In this document: positions 45,394-54,408 of the stretch, one piece after another | Position numbering within the stretch: position 1 is the first letter of the stretch | Layout: every line of letters starts with the position of its first letter | Source of the DNA: [Anoxybacillus] calidus | Lineage (GTDB): Bacteria; Bacillota; Bacilli; Bacillales; Anoxybacillaceae | NCBI RefSeq assembly: GCF_013760845.1 | Contig: NZ_JACDUU010000001.1 | Location: forward strand, 124,001-188,000 | Reading direction: 5' to 3' | DNA: 64,000 nt | Translations under genes and position numbers: made by a program | The notes under the pieces: model-generated | Databases searched by the model: none | What the model was told of the DNA's origin: nothing | Seen by the model: only the letters and a program-made list of their open reading frames with translations

Positions 45394-46179
45394 ATGACGG
45401 TTGCGTCTTCGGAAAAAATGAAAATTAATATCGAAAAACTGAACGAGGATATTCGCCTTTTCCCACAAGTACATCCGATTACAGGGGATATGAAAATTAC
45501 GTATAAAGGCGTTTCTCGTTTAGTGATGCTGGATCGTTATTCATTTAAAGATACGGAGAAGTTGACGTTAGGTGTCGGCGATTTTGTCGTTTTAACCGTA
45601 AAAGAAGACCCAAAGTTTCCAGCACGTGGACTTGGATATATTATCGACATTGATTGGGAAAATAAAAAAGCAAAGGTACTAGTAGAAGAAGAGTATCGAA
45701 ACGTGCTCGAAGGAGAAGAAGCAGAAACCGGAGTTGTAGTCCGTTCGCTTGATGTAATTGAAAAGCCGCTTGAAGTGTTTTATGAACAAATTGCCAAACG
45801 AAACGCAACCGGTTTAGCGGCTGTCGAGAAAACCGAAGAAAAACGAAAAGAATGGTTTGAAAAGTTTTATCAAGAGTTAGTGAGTTTGAATTTCGTGCCG
45901 GCTGGACGTGTGTTGTATGGTGCTGGTTCAGATACGGATGTGACCTATTTTAACTGTTATGTCATGCCGTTTGTGAAAGATTCCCGCGAAGGAATTTCCG
46001 AGCACCGGAAACAAGTGATGGAGATTATGAGCCGCGGTGGTGGTGTGGGCACGAACGGTTCAACATTGCGCCCTCGCAACACATTAGCGCGCGGAGTAAA
46101 CGGAAAATCGTCCGGATCGGTCTCATGGCTTGATGACATCGCGAAATTAACCCATCTTGTTGAGCAAGGTGGCTCCCGT
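45394..46179 (+). CDS. nrdJ: Adenosylcobalamin-dependent (class II) ribonucleotide reductase NrdJ, exon 1
   Basis: Codons 1-262 of a gene whose three exons join to 856 residues. The enzyme reduces ribonucleotides to deoxyribonucleotides using adenosylcobalamin. Exon 1 carries the N-terminal domain, NCYVMP with a redox-active Cys (about 188) and the substrate-loop segment RGGGVGTNGSTLRPRN. No ATP-cone domain is evident. It ends LVEQGGSR; the reading frame then meets TAA at once, inside intron 1. Joining to exon 2 gives GGSRRGAQMIML, the expected family sequence. The ATG at 45394 follows AGAGGAGATG. Confidence 0.93.
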
Positions 46180-46536
46180 TAAAGTAGCGCCAATCGGCGG
46201 GAGTAAAATCTCGTGAATTGCTGGGACGCCCTAAAGCCAACTTGACCACAACGTAGCTGGCAACGGCAAGCGTGACGGTTTAAAAACAAGTTGGATAGAG
46301 CATGGGCTATCAGCAGCCAAGCATCTCTGGAAACGGAGATGAAGGTTCAGAGACTATCGAAACTTCCTAAGACATTCAGTTATGGAAGGAGTAGACTAAA
46401 CGTGCGGTAACGCTCGTTTAGGGCACGAGACAAAGAGGAGCACCCTCTTTGATGAAATAGTCCGATCTCTAGTGAAAACTAGAGAGCTAGGCAGAAATGA
46501 CCTAGCCCACTCGAGTAACGAGTGAGTAACAAACAG
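46180..46536 (+). ncRNA. Group I intron 1 in nrdJ (no open frame)
   Basis: 357 bases. The 5' exon end CTCCCGT pairs with the guide GCGGGAG (46197-46203) with a U-G pair at the splice site; the intron ends in G before CGTGGC. Core elements: AATTGCTGGGACGCCCTAAAGC (P/Q side), CAGCAGCCAAGC, GTTCAGAGACTAT with its partner ATAGTCC (P7, 46352-46357 and 46457-46462), and P8 CTTCC/GGAAG. Three hairpins at the 3' end (for example CTCTAGT/ACTAGAG) look like P9 helices. Features fit subgroup IA. Confidence 0.9.
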
Positions 46537-47187
46537 CGTGGCGCTCAAATGATTATGTTAGCCGACTGGCATCCGGACATTATTGAATTCATTATTTCAA
46601 AAATGCAAAATCCACGCATTTTGCGTTATTTGATTGAAAATATGGAAGATGAAGGCATTAAAAAAGCGGCGCAAGATAAATTGAAATTTACGCCGTTAAC
46701 CGAGCAAGAACGCGCGATGTACCAAGCGATTGTCAATTATAAAAACGTGCCGGGCTACGGCGGTTTCAACGAGAAAATTATTAAAGAAGCCGAAGAAAAA
46801 TTGCGCACAGGCGGCACATACAGTGTGCATAACCCAGACTTTTTAACGGGAGCGAACATTTCCGTCTGCTTGACGAAAGAGTTTATGCAAGCAGTTGAAG
46901 AAGACGGAGAGTATGAATTGCGCTTCCCGGATATTGAAACGTATTCGGAAGAAGAAATGCGTATTTACAATGAGAAATGGCATGAAGTTGGCGATGTGCG
47001 AGAATGGGAGAAAATGGGCTATCGTGTTCGTGTGTACCGCAAAATTCGTGCGCGTGAGCTTTGGAAATTGATTAACATTTGCGCGACATATTCAGCGGAG
47101 CCGGGCATTTTCTTCATCGACAACGCCAACGATATGACAAACGCAAGAGCGTACGGACAAAAGGTGGTTGCGACAAATCCGTGTGGT
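46537..47187 (+). CDS. nrdJ: NrdJ exon 2
   Basis: Codons 263-479. It begins RGAQMIMLADWHPDI, the conserved nucleotide-binding segment, and ends NPCG, with Cys478 equivalent to the radical-bearing Cys (Cys322 of the Thermotoga enzyme). The next residue Glu480, also catalytic, is the first codon of exon 3. The frame is kept because both introns are multiples of three in length. An automatic caller would see this exon as a separate open frame starting near 46522. Confidence 0.92.
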
Positions 47188-48090
47188 GAATGATTTGCCT
47201 CACGTTAAAAACTGCGGAATGAAGCAGGAACCCTGAGATGGGAACCTGAACCGAAGGCTGAGCCTAAAAACTCAGTCAGGGGCAACGCATAGGAGCTGAA
47301 ACTTCAACAATAACCTCTTCATAAAGTTATGACAGGTTCAATTTATTTAATTAGAGACGTTATAAATGGAAAATGTTATGTTGGCCAGACTATCCAAAAT
47401 CCAGAAGATAGGTTTAAATAACACTTAAAGCTTTTGAAGACCAATGAAAATCAACTAATTTCAAAAGCCATAAGAAAATATGGACGAAAATCATTTCAGT
47501 TTATTATTTGGGGGACGAATATTCCTGAAGAAAAATTAAATGAGAAAGAGATTGATTACATTCAAAAGCTTGGTACGCTCCATCCAAATGGATATAACTT
47601 GTCTGAGGGCGGACAAAAAGCAAAACGTCAGCCAGTGTTGTTAGAAAAAGAATTTACGATTCTCAAGTGGATAGATGAGGGAAAATCCTTACGAGAGATT
47701 GCTTCAATGTTGGGAGTAACACACAAAGTAGTTAAAACTATACTCAATAGAAATCAAATACAACCGATGAAAAGAAGCAAACATAAACCTGTTATTACTG
47801 AAGAGGAAAAATTGAAAATTGCTCAACTGTATCGGAATGGACTATCAACAAAAGAAATAGCCTCAATGCTGAATAGAAGTGAAAGAGGTGTAAGAAGATA
47901 CAGGGGTTATTGTTGAAGAATATAATGCTGTCAGAAAAAATCTGACCACTTAAAAGCTGACTACCTAAAAGCTTTTAAGTGCCCACGAGGCCGCAGCATT
48001 AGACAATATGTCTAATGAAAACGTATGCTGAACTAACGGGAAATGAACCGTTAGAACTAGAGGATAAAAAGCCTCTAGGGTAACAGATTG
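47188..48090 (+). mobile_element. Group I-type intron 2 in nrdJ, with embedded homing-endonuclease pseudogene
   Basis: 903 bases. The 5' exon end CGTGTGGT pairs with GCCTCACG (47197-47204) with one U-U mismatch and a U-G pair at the splice site. The intron ends in G (AACAGATTG) before GAACAACC. The 3' part folds into CAGCAT/ATGCTG enclosing TTAGAC/GTCTAA, CTAACGG/CCGTTAG and CTAGAGG/CCTCTAG. The P7 pairing was not found by eye, so the subgroup is open. A GIY-YIG gene occupies 47329-47916. Confidence 0.8.
47329..47916 (+). pseudogene. GIY-YIG homing endonuclease, interrupted by an in-frame stop
   Basis: The frame opens MTGSIYLIRDVINGKCYVGQ, the GIY (SIY) and YIG (YVG) core, and reaches RFK, then TAA at 47419-47421 (codon 31) where the family has a residue such as Gln before HLKLL. 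The same frame then continues open for 165 codons, with EKEIDYIQKLG, GYNLSEGGQ and two helix-turn-helix-like segments (KSLREIASMLGVTHKVVKTI and LSTKEIASMLNRSERGVRR) for DNA binding. No good ribosome-binding site precedes the ATG. A distal restart would lack half the active site. One base change (CAA or CAG to TAA) would explain it. Confidence 0.85.
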
Positions 48091-49224
48091 GAACAACCAC
48101 TCGCGCCGTATTCCGTGTGCAACTTGGCAGCGGTGAATTTAGCGAATATGGTCGACAAAGAAAAGAAAGTCGTCGACTACGAAAAGCTAAAACGCACCGT
48201 AGAAATCGGCGTGAGAATGCAAGATAACGTCATTGACGCAACCCCTTATTTCCTTGAGGAAAACAAAAAGCAAGCGCTCGGTGAACGCCGCGTTGGCTTA
48301 GGTGTGATGGGTTTGGCGGACTTGCTGATTTATTGTGAGAAAGAATACGGCTCCGAAGATGGAAACAAGCTTGTCGATGAAGTGTTTAAGACGATCGCTA
48401 CGACAGCGTACCGCGCATCGATTGAGCTTGCGAAAGAAAAAGGCAGCTTCCCGTTCCTCGTCGGTGAAACGGAAGAAGAAACGCAAAAATTAAGACAAGC
48501 CTTCATTCATACAGGCTATATGAAAAGAATGCCGGAAGATATTCGCCAAGACATTTTAAAATACGGCATTCGCAACTCACACTTGCTGACTGTGGCTCCG
48601 ACGGGTAGTACAGGAACCATGGTCGGCGTTTCAACAGGATTAGAGCCTTATTTCTCATTCTCTTACTACCGCAGCGGCCGTCTCGGCAAGTTTATTGAAG
48701 TCAAAGCGGATATTGTTCAAGAATATTTGGATAAACATCCAGAAGCAGATCCAAACAACTTGCCGCATTGGTTTGTCACAGCGATGGATTTATCGCCAGA
48801 AGCGCATGCTGATGTGCAATGCATCATTCAACGCTGGGTTGATTCAAGTCTTTCTAAAACAGTGAACGCGCCGAGAGGCTATACGGTTGAGCAAGTACAG
48901 AAAGTGTACGAGCGTCTGTGGAGATGCGGCGCGAAAGGCGGTACTGTTTATGTCGATGGAAGCCGTGATGCACAAGTATTGACATTGAAAGCAGAAGAAA
49001 ACACGTTTGAAGAACAGCTTGAATTAATCCCAGAAGAAAAAGAACAAGAAACAAAACGTGCCGTTGTGTTGGTTGATACGATTCAAGACTTGCGCTCAAC
49101 CGATGTAACGATCGGCTCTGAAGTCGGAAACATTTGTCCGGTTTGCCGCGAGGGTACGGTAGAAGAAATCGGCGGCTGCAATACATGCGTAAGCTGCGGT
49201 GCGCAATTGAAGTGTGGATTGTAA
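48091..49224 (+). CDS. nrdJ: NrdJ exon 3
   Basis: Codons 480-856. It begins EQPLAPYSVCNLAAVNL, with Cys489 eleven residues after Cys478, matching the active-site redox pair of class II reductases. TGSTGTMVGVSTGLEPYFSF is the conserved barrel segment. The C-terminus carries a zinc-ribbon-like CPVCREGTVEEIGGCNTC and CVSCGAQLKCGL, which holds the cysteines that re-reduce the active site. The apparent TTG start at 48088 lies in intron 2 and is not a true start. Confidence 0.92.
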   Translation, partial: EQPLAPYSVCNLAAVNLANMVDKEKKVVDYEKLKRTVEIGVRMQDNVIDATPYFLEENKKQALGERRVGLGVMGLADLLIYCEKEYGSEDGNKLVDEVFKTIATTAYRASIELAKEKGSFPFLVGETEEETQKLRQAFIHTGYMKRMPEDIRQDILKYGIRNSHLLTVAPTGSTGTMVGVSTGLEPYFSFSYYRSGRLGKFIEVKADIVQEYLDKHPEADPNNLPHWFVTAMDLSPEAHADVQCIIQRWVDSSLSKTVNAPRGYTVEQVQKVYERLWRCGAKGGTVYVDGSRDAQVLTLKAEENTFEEQLELIPEEKEQETKRAVVLVDTIQDLRSTDVTIGSEVGNICPVCREGTVEEIGGCNTCVSCGAQLKCGL

Positions 49225-49251
49225 TTTAATATAGGATTTATTTACTTGGAA

Positions 49252-49294
49252 AAGGAGCTGTCTCATGAGGTTATGAGACAGCTCCTTTTTTATT
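49252..49294 (+). terminator. Intrinsic terminator of nrdJ
   Basis: AAGGAGCTGTCTCAT and ATGAGACAGCTCCTT, a perfect 15-bp stem with a GAGGTT loop and TTTTTT. Confidence 0.93.
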
Positions 49295-49408
49295 GTTAGT
49301 TGAAATAAACATTTTACTAATAATAAAATGGATGGACATGTATCTGACTAGTTAAAGGGAAATAAGCTAAGTGTATCGCAGCAATATACTCCTGTTCAGC
49401 TATATAGT

Positions 49409-49448
49409 GAAGGAATGGAAACGATTGTTTTCATTCCTTTTTTTATTT
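49409..49448 (+). terminator. Second terminator-like hairpin before splB
   Basis: AAGGAATGGAAAC and GTTTTCATTCCTT arms, a GATT loop and a run of T. It lies directly before the splB promoter and may insulate it. Confidence 0.75.
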
Positions 49449-49454
49449 TTCGCT

Positions 49455-49461
49455 CATACTA
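49455..49461 (+). promoter_or_regulatory. Sigma-G-type -10 element of splB
   Basis: CATACTA is a perfect sigma-G/F -10. The -35 region 17 bases upstream is weak (CATTCC). In B. subtilis the spl genes are transcribed by sigma-G in the forespore, which fits. Confidence 0.45.
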
Positions 49462-49491
49462 AAGTGTAAGTATGGACGAAAATGAGGTGAA

Positions 49492-50520
49492 ATGATGGAA
49501 CCGTTTATTCCACAGCTTGTTTATTTTGAACCTGAGGCGCTGAACTACCCGCTCGGACAAGAACTAAAAGAAAAATTCGAAAAAATGAACATTGAAATTC
49601 GTGAAACGACGTCGCATAATCAAGTGCGTGGCATTCCGGGAGAGAATGAGCTGCAAAAATACCGCAATGCGAAATCGACCCTCGTTGTTGGTGTCAGACG
49701 TACATTAAAATTTGACACGTCAAAGCCATCTGCTGAATATGCGATTCCACTTGCGACAGGATGTATGGGACATTGCCATTACTGCTATTTACAAACGACG
49801 CTCGGAAGTAAACCATACATTCGCGTGTACGTCAATTTAGACGATATTTTTGCCCAAGCGGAAAAATATATGAACGAGCGTGCTCCGGAAATTACGCGGT
49901 TTGAAGCCGCTTGTACGTCTGATATTGTCGGAATTGACCACCTTACGCATTCATTGAAAAAAACGATTGAATTTATCGGAACTACAGAATATGGTCGGTT
50001 GCGTTTTGTGACGAAATACGAACACGTTGATCACTTGCTAGATGCGAAGCATAATGGGAAAACGAGATTCCGCTTTAGCGTCAACTCTCGTTATGTCATT
50101 AAAAATTTCGAACCGGGAACTTCTTCATTTGAAGCGCGGTTGGAAGCGGCAAGAAAAGTCGCCAGTGCTGGCTACCCGCTCGGTTTTATCGTTGCACCTA
50201 TTTATATGCATGATTATTGGGAAGAAGGATATTTTGAGTTATTTCAGCGTCTTTCCGAACAACTTCAAGGTATTGATCGAGCCAATTTAACGTTCGAACT
50301 GATTCAACACCGTTTTACGAAACCGGCAAAAGCGGTCATTCAAAAACGCTATCCAAAAACCAAACTTGATTTGAACGAAAGTAAACGAAAATACAAATGG
50401 GGAAGGTACGGAATCGGAAAATATGTGTACCAAGATGAAGAGGCTAAAAAGCTCGAAACAACAATGAGACAATATATTTCACTATTTTTCCCTGAGGCGG
50501 AAATACAATATTTTACCTAA
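49492..50520 (+). CDS. splB: Spore photoproduct lyase
   Basis: 342-residue radical-SAM enzyme that splits the spore photoproduct (a thymine dimer) during germination. The cluster motif is GCMGHCHYC (CxxxCxxC, about residues 90-98). The H-donor Cys is in EAACTSD (about residue 141). ATG at 49492 or 49495 follows GAGGTGAA. In B. subtilis it follows splA elsewhere on the chromosome; here it stands alone between nrdJ and mntR. Confidence 0.95.
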   Translation: MMEPFIPQLVYFEPEALNYPLGQELKEKFEKMNIEIRETTSHNQVRGIPGENELQKYRNAKSTLVVGVRRTLKFDTSKPSAEYAIPLATGCMGHCHYCYLQTTLGSKPYIRVYVNLDDIFAQAEKYMNERAPEITRFEAACTSDIVGIDHLTHSLKKTIEFIGTTEYGRLRFVTKYEHVDHLLDAKHNGKTRFRFSVNSRYVIKNFEPGTSSFEARLEAARKVASAGYPLGFIVAPIYMHDYWEEGYFELFQRLSEQLQGIDRANLTFELIQHRFTKPAKAVIQKRYPKTKLDLNESKRKYKWGRYGIGKYVYQDEEAKKLETTMRQYISLFFPEAEIQYFT

Positions 50521-50615
50521 TTCCTGTTCTTCTTGTCATTTTTGATAAGAATGGTATATTATAGTACTGATTCTTCATTTTTATGTAGTGTATTTTTTGA
50601 CAGGAGGGGGACATT

Positions 50616-51041
50616 ATGCCGACACCAAGTATGGAGGACTATATTGAACAAATTTATATATTAATTGAAGAAAAAGGCTACGCCAGAGTATCAGATATTG
50701 CCGAGGCGTTGTCCGTGCATCCCTCCTCAGTAACAAAGATGGTGCAAAAATTAGATAAAGATGAATATTTAGTATATGAAAAATATCGCGGTCTAGTCTT
50801 AACCGCTAAAGGAAAGAAAATCGGCAAGCGGCTCGTTTATCGTCATGAGCTGCTGGAACAATTTATGCGCATCATCGGTGTCGATGAAGAAAATATTTAT
50901 AACGATGTGGAAGGAATCGAACATCATTTAAGCTGGAATGCAATTGATCGAATCGGAGATTTAGTGCAGTATTTTGAAGAGGATCCAGCTCGAGTGGAAG
51001 CGCTTCGAAATATCCAAAAGCAAAATGAACAAGAAGCATAA
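50616..51041 (+). CDS. mntR: Manganese-responsive regulator MntR
   Basis: 141 residues of the DtxR family. Metal ligands match B. subtilis MntR: Asp8 and Glu11 (MEDYIEQIY), His77 (YRHELL) and Glu99, Glu102, His103 (VEGIEHH). The N-terminal winged helix ([20 protein letters not shown]) binds DNA. With Mn it represses mntABCD and mntH. The ATG follows AGGAGGGGGA. A terminator follows. Confidence 0.96.
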   Translation: MPTPSMEDYIEQIYILIEEKGYARVSDIAEALSVHPSSVTKMVQKLDKDEYLVYEKYRGLVLTAKGKKIGKRLVYRHELLEQFMRIIGVDEENIYNDVEGIEHHLSWNAIDRIGDLVQYFEEDPARVEALRNIQKQNEQEA

Positions 51042-51072
51042 GGGAACAAGGAAAAAACTTGTTCCTTTTTTA
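51041..51072 (+). terminator. Intrinsic terminator of mntR
   Basis: GGGAACAAG and CTTGTTCC arms, a GAAAAAA loop and TTTTTT. Confidence 0.85.
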
Positions 51073-51139
51073 TATGTTATGTACTAATTCCGTTGTTTCC
51101 CCATTAAACATGTAGAAAAACAACAAAGGGGGAAGCAGC

Positions 51140-52024
51140 ATGGAAATTGATGGTGTGTTCTCGGGTGGCGGGATAAAAGGGTTTGCATTAATTGGTGCTT
51201 ATCAAGCGATTGAAGCGAAGGGATTTCGATTTAAGAGAGTGGCGGGAACAAGTGCCGGTTCATTAATTGCCGCGCTCATTGCTGCCGGTTTTACAAGCGA
51301 GCAATTGATAAAAGTTGTCAATGAACTGAACTTGAAAAACTTACTTGATGAACGAAAAATATGGCTTCCATATCCGCTTGCCAAATGGATTTTACTATAT
51401 TGGCGGATGGGGTTGTATAAGGGAGAATTATTCGAACAATGGCTTGAGAATGTGCTCGCGGCAAAAGGAGTAAAGACGTTTGCAGACTTGCCGAAAGAAA
51501 GTTTATATATTATTGCTTCTGATTTAACGAATGGAAGAATACTCGTATTGCCTGATGATTTATGCGAATACGGGATTGATCCGGGAACTTTTTCCGTTGC
51601 GAAAGCGGTTAGAATGAGTGTGAGTATTCCATATTTTTTTGAACCGGTAAAACTATGCACGAGTGAAGGAAAACATATCATTGTTGACGGGGGAATACTT
51701 AGCAATTTTCCGCTTTTTTTATTCGATGAAGAAAAAGAAGTCAAAAAGCGCCCAGTTCTTGGTATTCAACTAAGTGCAAGACTAGAAAAAAAGCCAAAAA
51801 AGAAAATTACAAATGCGATTGAACTGTATGAAGCATTATTTGAGACAATGAGGGAGGCGCATGATGCCCGTTATGTTTCAAGGCGTCATGAAAAAAACAT
51901 TGTGTTTCTTCCTGTGAAGCATGTTGTCTCAACAGAATTCACCATTACCGACGAAGAACGAGACCGCCTAATTGAATATGGAAGAAAGCGGACAGAGCTG
52001 TTCTTAAAAAAATGGACATATTAA
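51140..52024 (+). CDS. yqhO: Patatin-like phospholipase family protein (YqhO)
   Basis: 294 residues. The oxyanion loop GVFSGGGIKG (residues 5-14), nucleophile elbow GTSAG (about 37) and the Asp of VDGGIL (about 180) form the patatin Ser-Asp dyad. It probably hydrolyses acyl esters of membrane lipids; the substrate is unknown. The ATG follows AAAGGGGGAAG. Position after mntR matches yqhO. Confidence 0.9.
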   Translation: MEIDGVFSGGGIKGFALIGAYQAIEAKGFRFKRVAGTSAGSLIAALIAAGFTSEQLIKVVNELNLKNLLDERKIWLPYPLAKWILLYWRMGLYKGELFEQWLENVLAAKGVKTFADLPKESLYIIASDLTNGRILVLPDDLCEYGIDPGTFSVAKAVRMSVSIPYFFEPVKLCTSEGKHIIVDGGILSNFPLFLFDEEKEVKKRPVLGIQLSARLEKKPKKKITNAIELYEALFETMREAHDARYVSRRHEKNIVFLPVKHVVSTEFTITDEERDRLIEYGRKRTELFLKKWTY

Positions 52025-52206
52025 AAGAAAAACGGAGACGCCCCAATTTCGCCTAAAGGCAGCCCACGTCCTGTGGGCAACGGCGAAATGTCGCCATCCT
52101 AGCTCCCTCGAAGCCAAATGTTCTTCACCCGCAGAAGTGCTTGACACTTCGAGGGGGACTTATTTGGCACGAAGAGCTAGGCGTCGGAGCTAGACAAAGA
52201 AAAGTG
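52022..52206. repeat. Intergenic repeat family R2, copy 3 (longest)
   Basis: It begins AAAAGAAAAACGGAGACGCC, carries the strong hairpin GCCCAC/GTGGGC, AAGTGCTTGACACTTCGAGG, and ends AGAGCTAGGCGTCGGAGCTAG. AAGTGC..ACACTTC and GAGCTAGG..GGAGCTAG are shared with copy 1. It overlaps the yqhO stop codon. Confidence 0.72.
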
Positions 52207-52244
52207 AAAGCGAGATATGGCTTTAACGAAAAAGAAGAACCGAG

Positions 52245-52634
52245 CTAAAAGAACGCTCGGTTCCTCTTTTTTCCCTTTTTCCCTTCGATGACCGTTAAAT
52301 GACTAGTTGTTCGTTTTCTTTGTAAACTTGGGCGGGTGCCTTTTTTTGTCGATTTTGCACGGGCGGTTTTCAACAGCGTGTTTTTGTCGCGCTCATGATG
52401 ACGTTTCTTGGATTGATGCACGGCTTTCATATAAGAGGAATGCTCTTTGCCCATGCGCCGTCTTATAAGCAATTGGTAAACAGCATAAACGGCTGCGATG
52501 ATGAAAACCACTAATAGCAGTTGGCGAATGATGTCAGCCGGCTGATTGAACAGCTTGTGAGTAAAACCAATACCCCCCAATAAAAGAATGAGCCAAATAA
52601 GCGGATGAATGACCCGACGACGCAATGAATCCAC
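52245..52634 (-). CDS. yqhP: SA1362 family small membrane protein (YqhP)
   Basis: 129 residues. Two hydrophobic segments (about 12-26 and 38-58) are followed by a very basic C-terminal half rich in Lys and Arg (RAKSTKKGTRPSLQRKRTT), which probably lies in the cytoplasm and could touch nucleic acid or lipid heads. The ATG at 52634 follows GGGAGGTGG. It lies 35 bases downstream of yqhQ in the same direction. Function unknown. Confidence 0.82.
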   Translation of the reverse strand: MDSLRRRVIHPLIWLILLLGGIGFTHKLFNQPADIIRQLLLVVFIIAAVYAVYQLLIRRRMGKEHSSYMKAVHQSKKRHHERDKNTLLKTARAKSTKKGTRPSLQRKRTTSHLTVIEGKKGKKRNRAFF

Positions 52635-52669
52635 CTCCCTAAATTGTCTTATCCATAACAGCCGTTTTG

Positions 52670-53614
52670 CTAAACGATCTCTTTGGCTTCCGCTTCACTT
52701 TCTTCTTCAAGACGTAACAGCTCTTTAAAAGATGCGATCGCTACCTCAACCTGGTCATTTGTCGGTTCTTTCGTTGTTAATAGCTGAAGCCATAGACCGG
52801 GATAACCGAGCCAGCGCAAAACTGGTATGTCTCGAAGCTTGTTGGTTAATTGCAATACTTCAAAAGAAATGCCAAGAACAACAGGAATTAACGCAAGACG
52901 GTTCACAATCCTTAACCAGAGTGGATCGGTTGGTACGGCCATATATACGAAAACGCCGACAATGACAGTGAACAAAATAAAACTGCTGCCACAGCGGTAA
53001 TGAAGACGCGATTGTTTTTGCACACTTTCCACCGTTAACGGTTCATTATTTTCAAAGGCATTAATGACTTTATGTTCGGCACCATGATATTGGAACACAC
53101 GCTTTACTAATGGTGTTAACGAAATAAAATAAATATAAGCTAACAACAAGATAAGCTTAAAAAAGCTTTCAACGAAGATTTGTGCCAAATCTGATGAAAA
53201 CACTGGACGGGTAAGTTCAGCTAAAAAGACGGGGATAAGCGTGAACAGAAATTTTCCAAATAGAAAAGATAACACGCTAACGACTGCAACTCCGAGAATC
53301 ATCGTTAGTTTTGATTCGTTTTTTTGTTTTTCAGCAATGGTTGCATCATCTTTTGGATCCATATCGTAACGGTCGGTTGAAAATTGTAAATGTTTTGAAC
53401 CATTTGCGCTTGCTTCAAGAATAGCGATGATGCCGCGAATAAAAGGGATTTTCTTTAAAAATGTCCATGTTGGATGATCTTTTCTTGGTAAGCGAAAATA
53501 TTCAATTGTCTTATCCTTTCGGCGGATTGCTGTGACGTAGTGTTTTTTTCCTGCAAACATAACTCCTTCTACAACAGCTTGACCACCGTATACAGGCTTC
53601 ATTGATTTTTTCAT
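52670..53614 (-). CDS. yqhQ: DUF1385 family membrane protein (YqhQ)
   Basis: 314 residues. The N-terminal block YGGQAVVEGVMFAGKKHYVTA is the DUF1385 signature; four or five membrane helices follow, with the conserved YHGAEHKVINAFEN between them. Function unknown; it has been proposed as a metal-dependent membrane enzyme on the basis of conserved His and Glu, which I note only as inference. The ATG at 53614 is preceded by a weak AGGTTGG. Forms an operon with yqhP. Confidence 0.88.
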   Translation of the reverse strand: MKKSMKPVYGGQAVVEGVMFAGKKHYVTAIRRKDKTIEYFRLPRKDHPTWTFLKKIPFIRGIIAILEASANGSKHLQFSTDRYDMDPKDDATIAEKQKNESKLTMILGVAVVSVLSFLFGKFLFTLIPVFLAELTRPVFSSDLAQIFVESFFKLILLLAYIYFISLTPLVKRVFQYHGAEHKVINAFENNEPLTVESVQKQSRLHYRCGSSFILFTVIVGVFVYMAVPTDPLWLRIVNRLALIPVVLGISFEVLQLTNKLRDIPVLRWLGYPGLWLQLLTTKEPTNDQVEVAIASFKELLRLEEESEAEAKEIV

Positions 53615-53823
53615 GTTTTACACCAACCTATCTAAATAATCCTTACATCATTTTCATTTTGTTATTTTATATTTTACAAGAAACAGGAAGAAACCTCTAG
53701 GCTGATGTTATTATTATCCTTACCAAAAAATAACGTATATAGACGCACCTTTCCGTTTTTTACTGATCATTTATTCATGAGTTGGTTGATTATGGACATA
53801 CTATAAGTGGAGGTGTTGCTAAT

Positions 53824-54345
53824 ATGGACCATGAACAAAGCAAAAATCTACAGCTTGAACAAAATCAAAAAGAGCGGCCGATGTCTTTAATTATGAAAGT
53901 AGTCATTACAGGATTTTTTGGTGGAGCGTTTTGGAGTTTATTAGGATATTTTGCTTATACATTTCACTTTACGGAACTTAGTCCGAACATGATTTTACTT
54001 CCATGGGCTGTCGGCGATTGGAAGTATGGCCGATTGGGCAACTTTCTATCGATTTTTCTTATTGGCATATTATCCATATTAGTAGCTTTAGTTTATTATA
54101 CTTTTTTCAAAAATATGAAAAGTATATGGGCGGGAGTTGTATACGGTGTAGCGTTATGGGCGCTCATTTTTTTCGTGTTCAACCCGCTTTTTCCAAATTT
54201 GCAGTCCGTCGCAGAATTAAACCGTGATACAACCATTACAACGATTTGTCTTTATATTTTATATGGGGTATTTATTGGCTACTCCATTTCTTTTGAAGCA
54301 GCGGAACATGAACGGCAAAAGCAATTGACGGCAATAAACGAGTAG
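53824..54345 (+). CDS. yqhR: Conserved membrane protein YqhR
   Basis: 173 residues with four membrane segments and conserved FGGAFWSLLGYFAYTFHFTE. The ATG at 53824 follows GTGGAGGTG by 9 bases; the open frame begins at 53782 but that part has no ribosome-binding site. Role unknown. It precedes aroQ as in B. subtilis. Confidence 0.85.
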   Translation: MDHEQSKNLQLEQNQKERPMSLIMKVVITGFFGGAFWSLLGYFAYTFHFTELSPNMILLPWAVGDWKYGRLGNFLSIFLIGILSILVALVYYTFFKNMKSIWAGVVYGVALWALIFFVFNPLFPNLQSVAELNRDTTITTICLYILYGVFIGYSISFEAAEHERQKQLTAINE

Positions 54346-54408
54346 TTGAGTGCATGTATTTTATGATAGAATGTTCTTGTTTGAACATTCTTTCTATTTA
54401 AAGGGGTT

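Noticed and set aside
46182-46522. Frameshift or pseudogene explanation for the broken nrdJ
   Set aside because: The frame is unchanged across both gaps, the exon ends rejoin exactly at conserved motifs, and both gaps show group I-type guide pairing and helices. An intein is excluded because the gaps contain stop codons.
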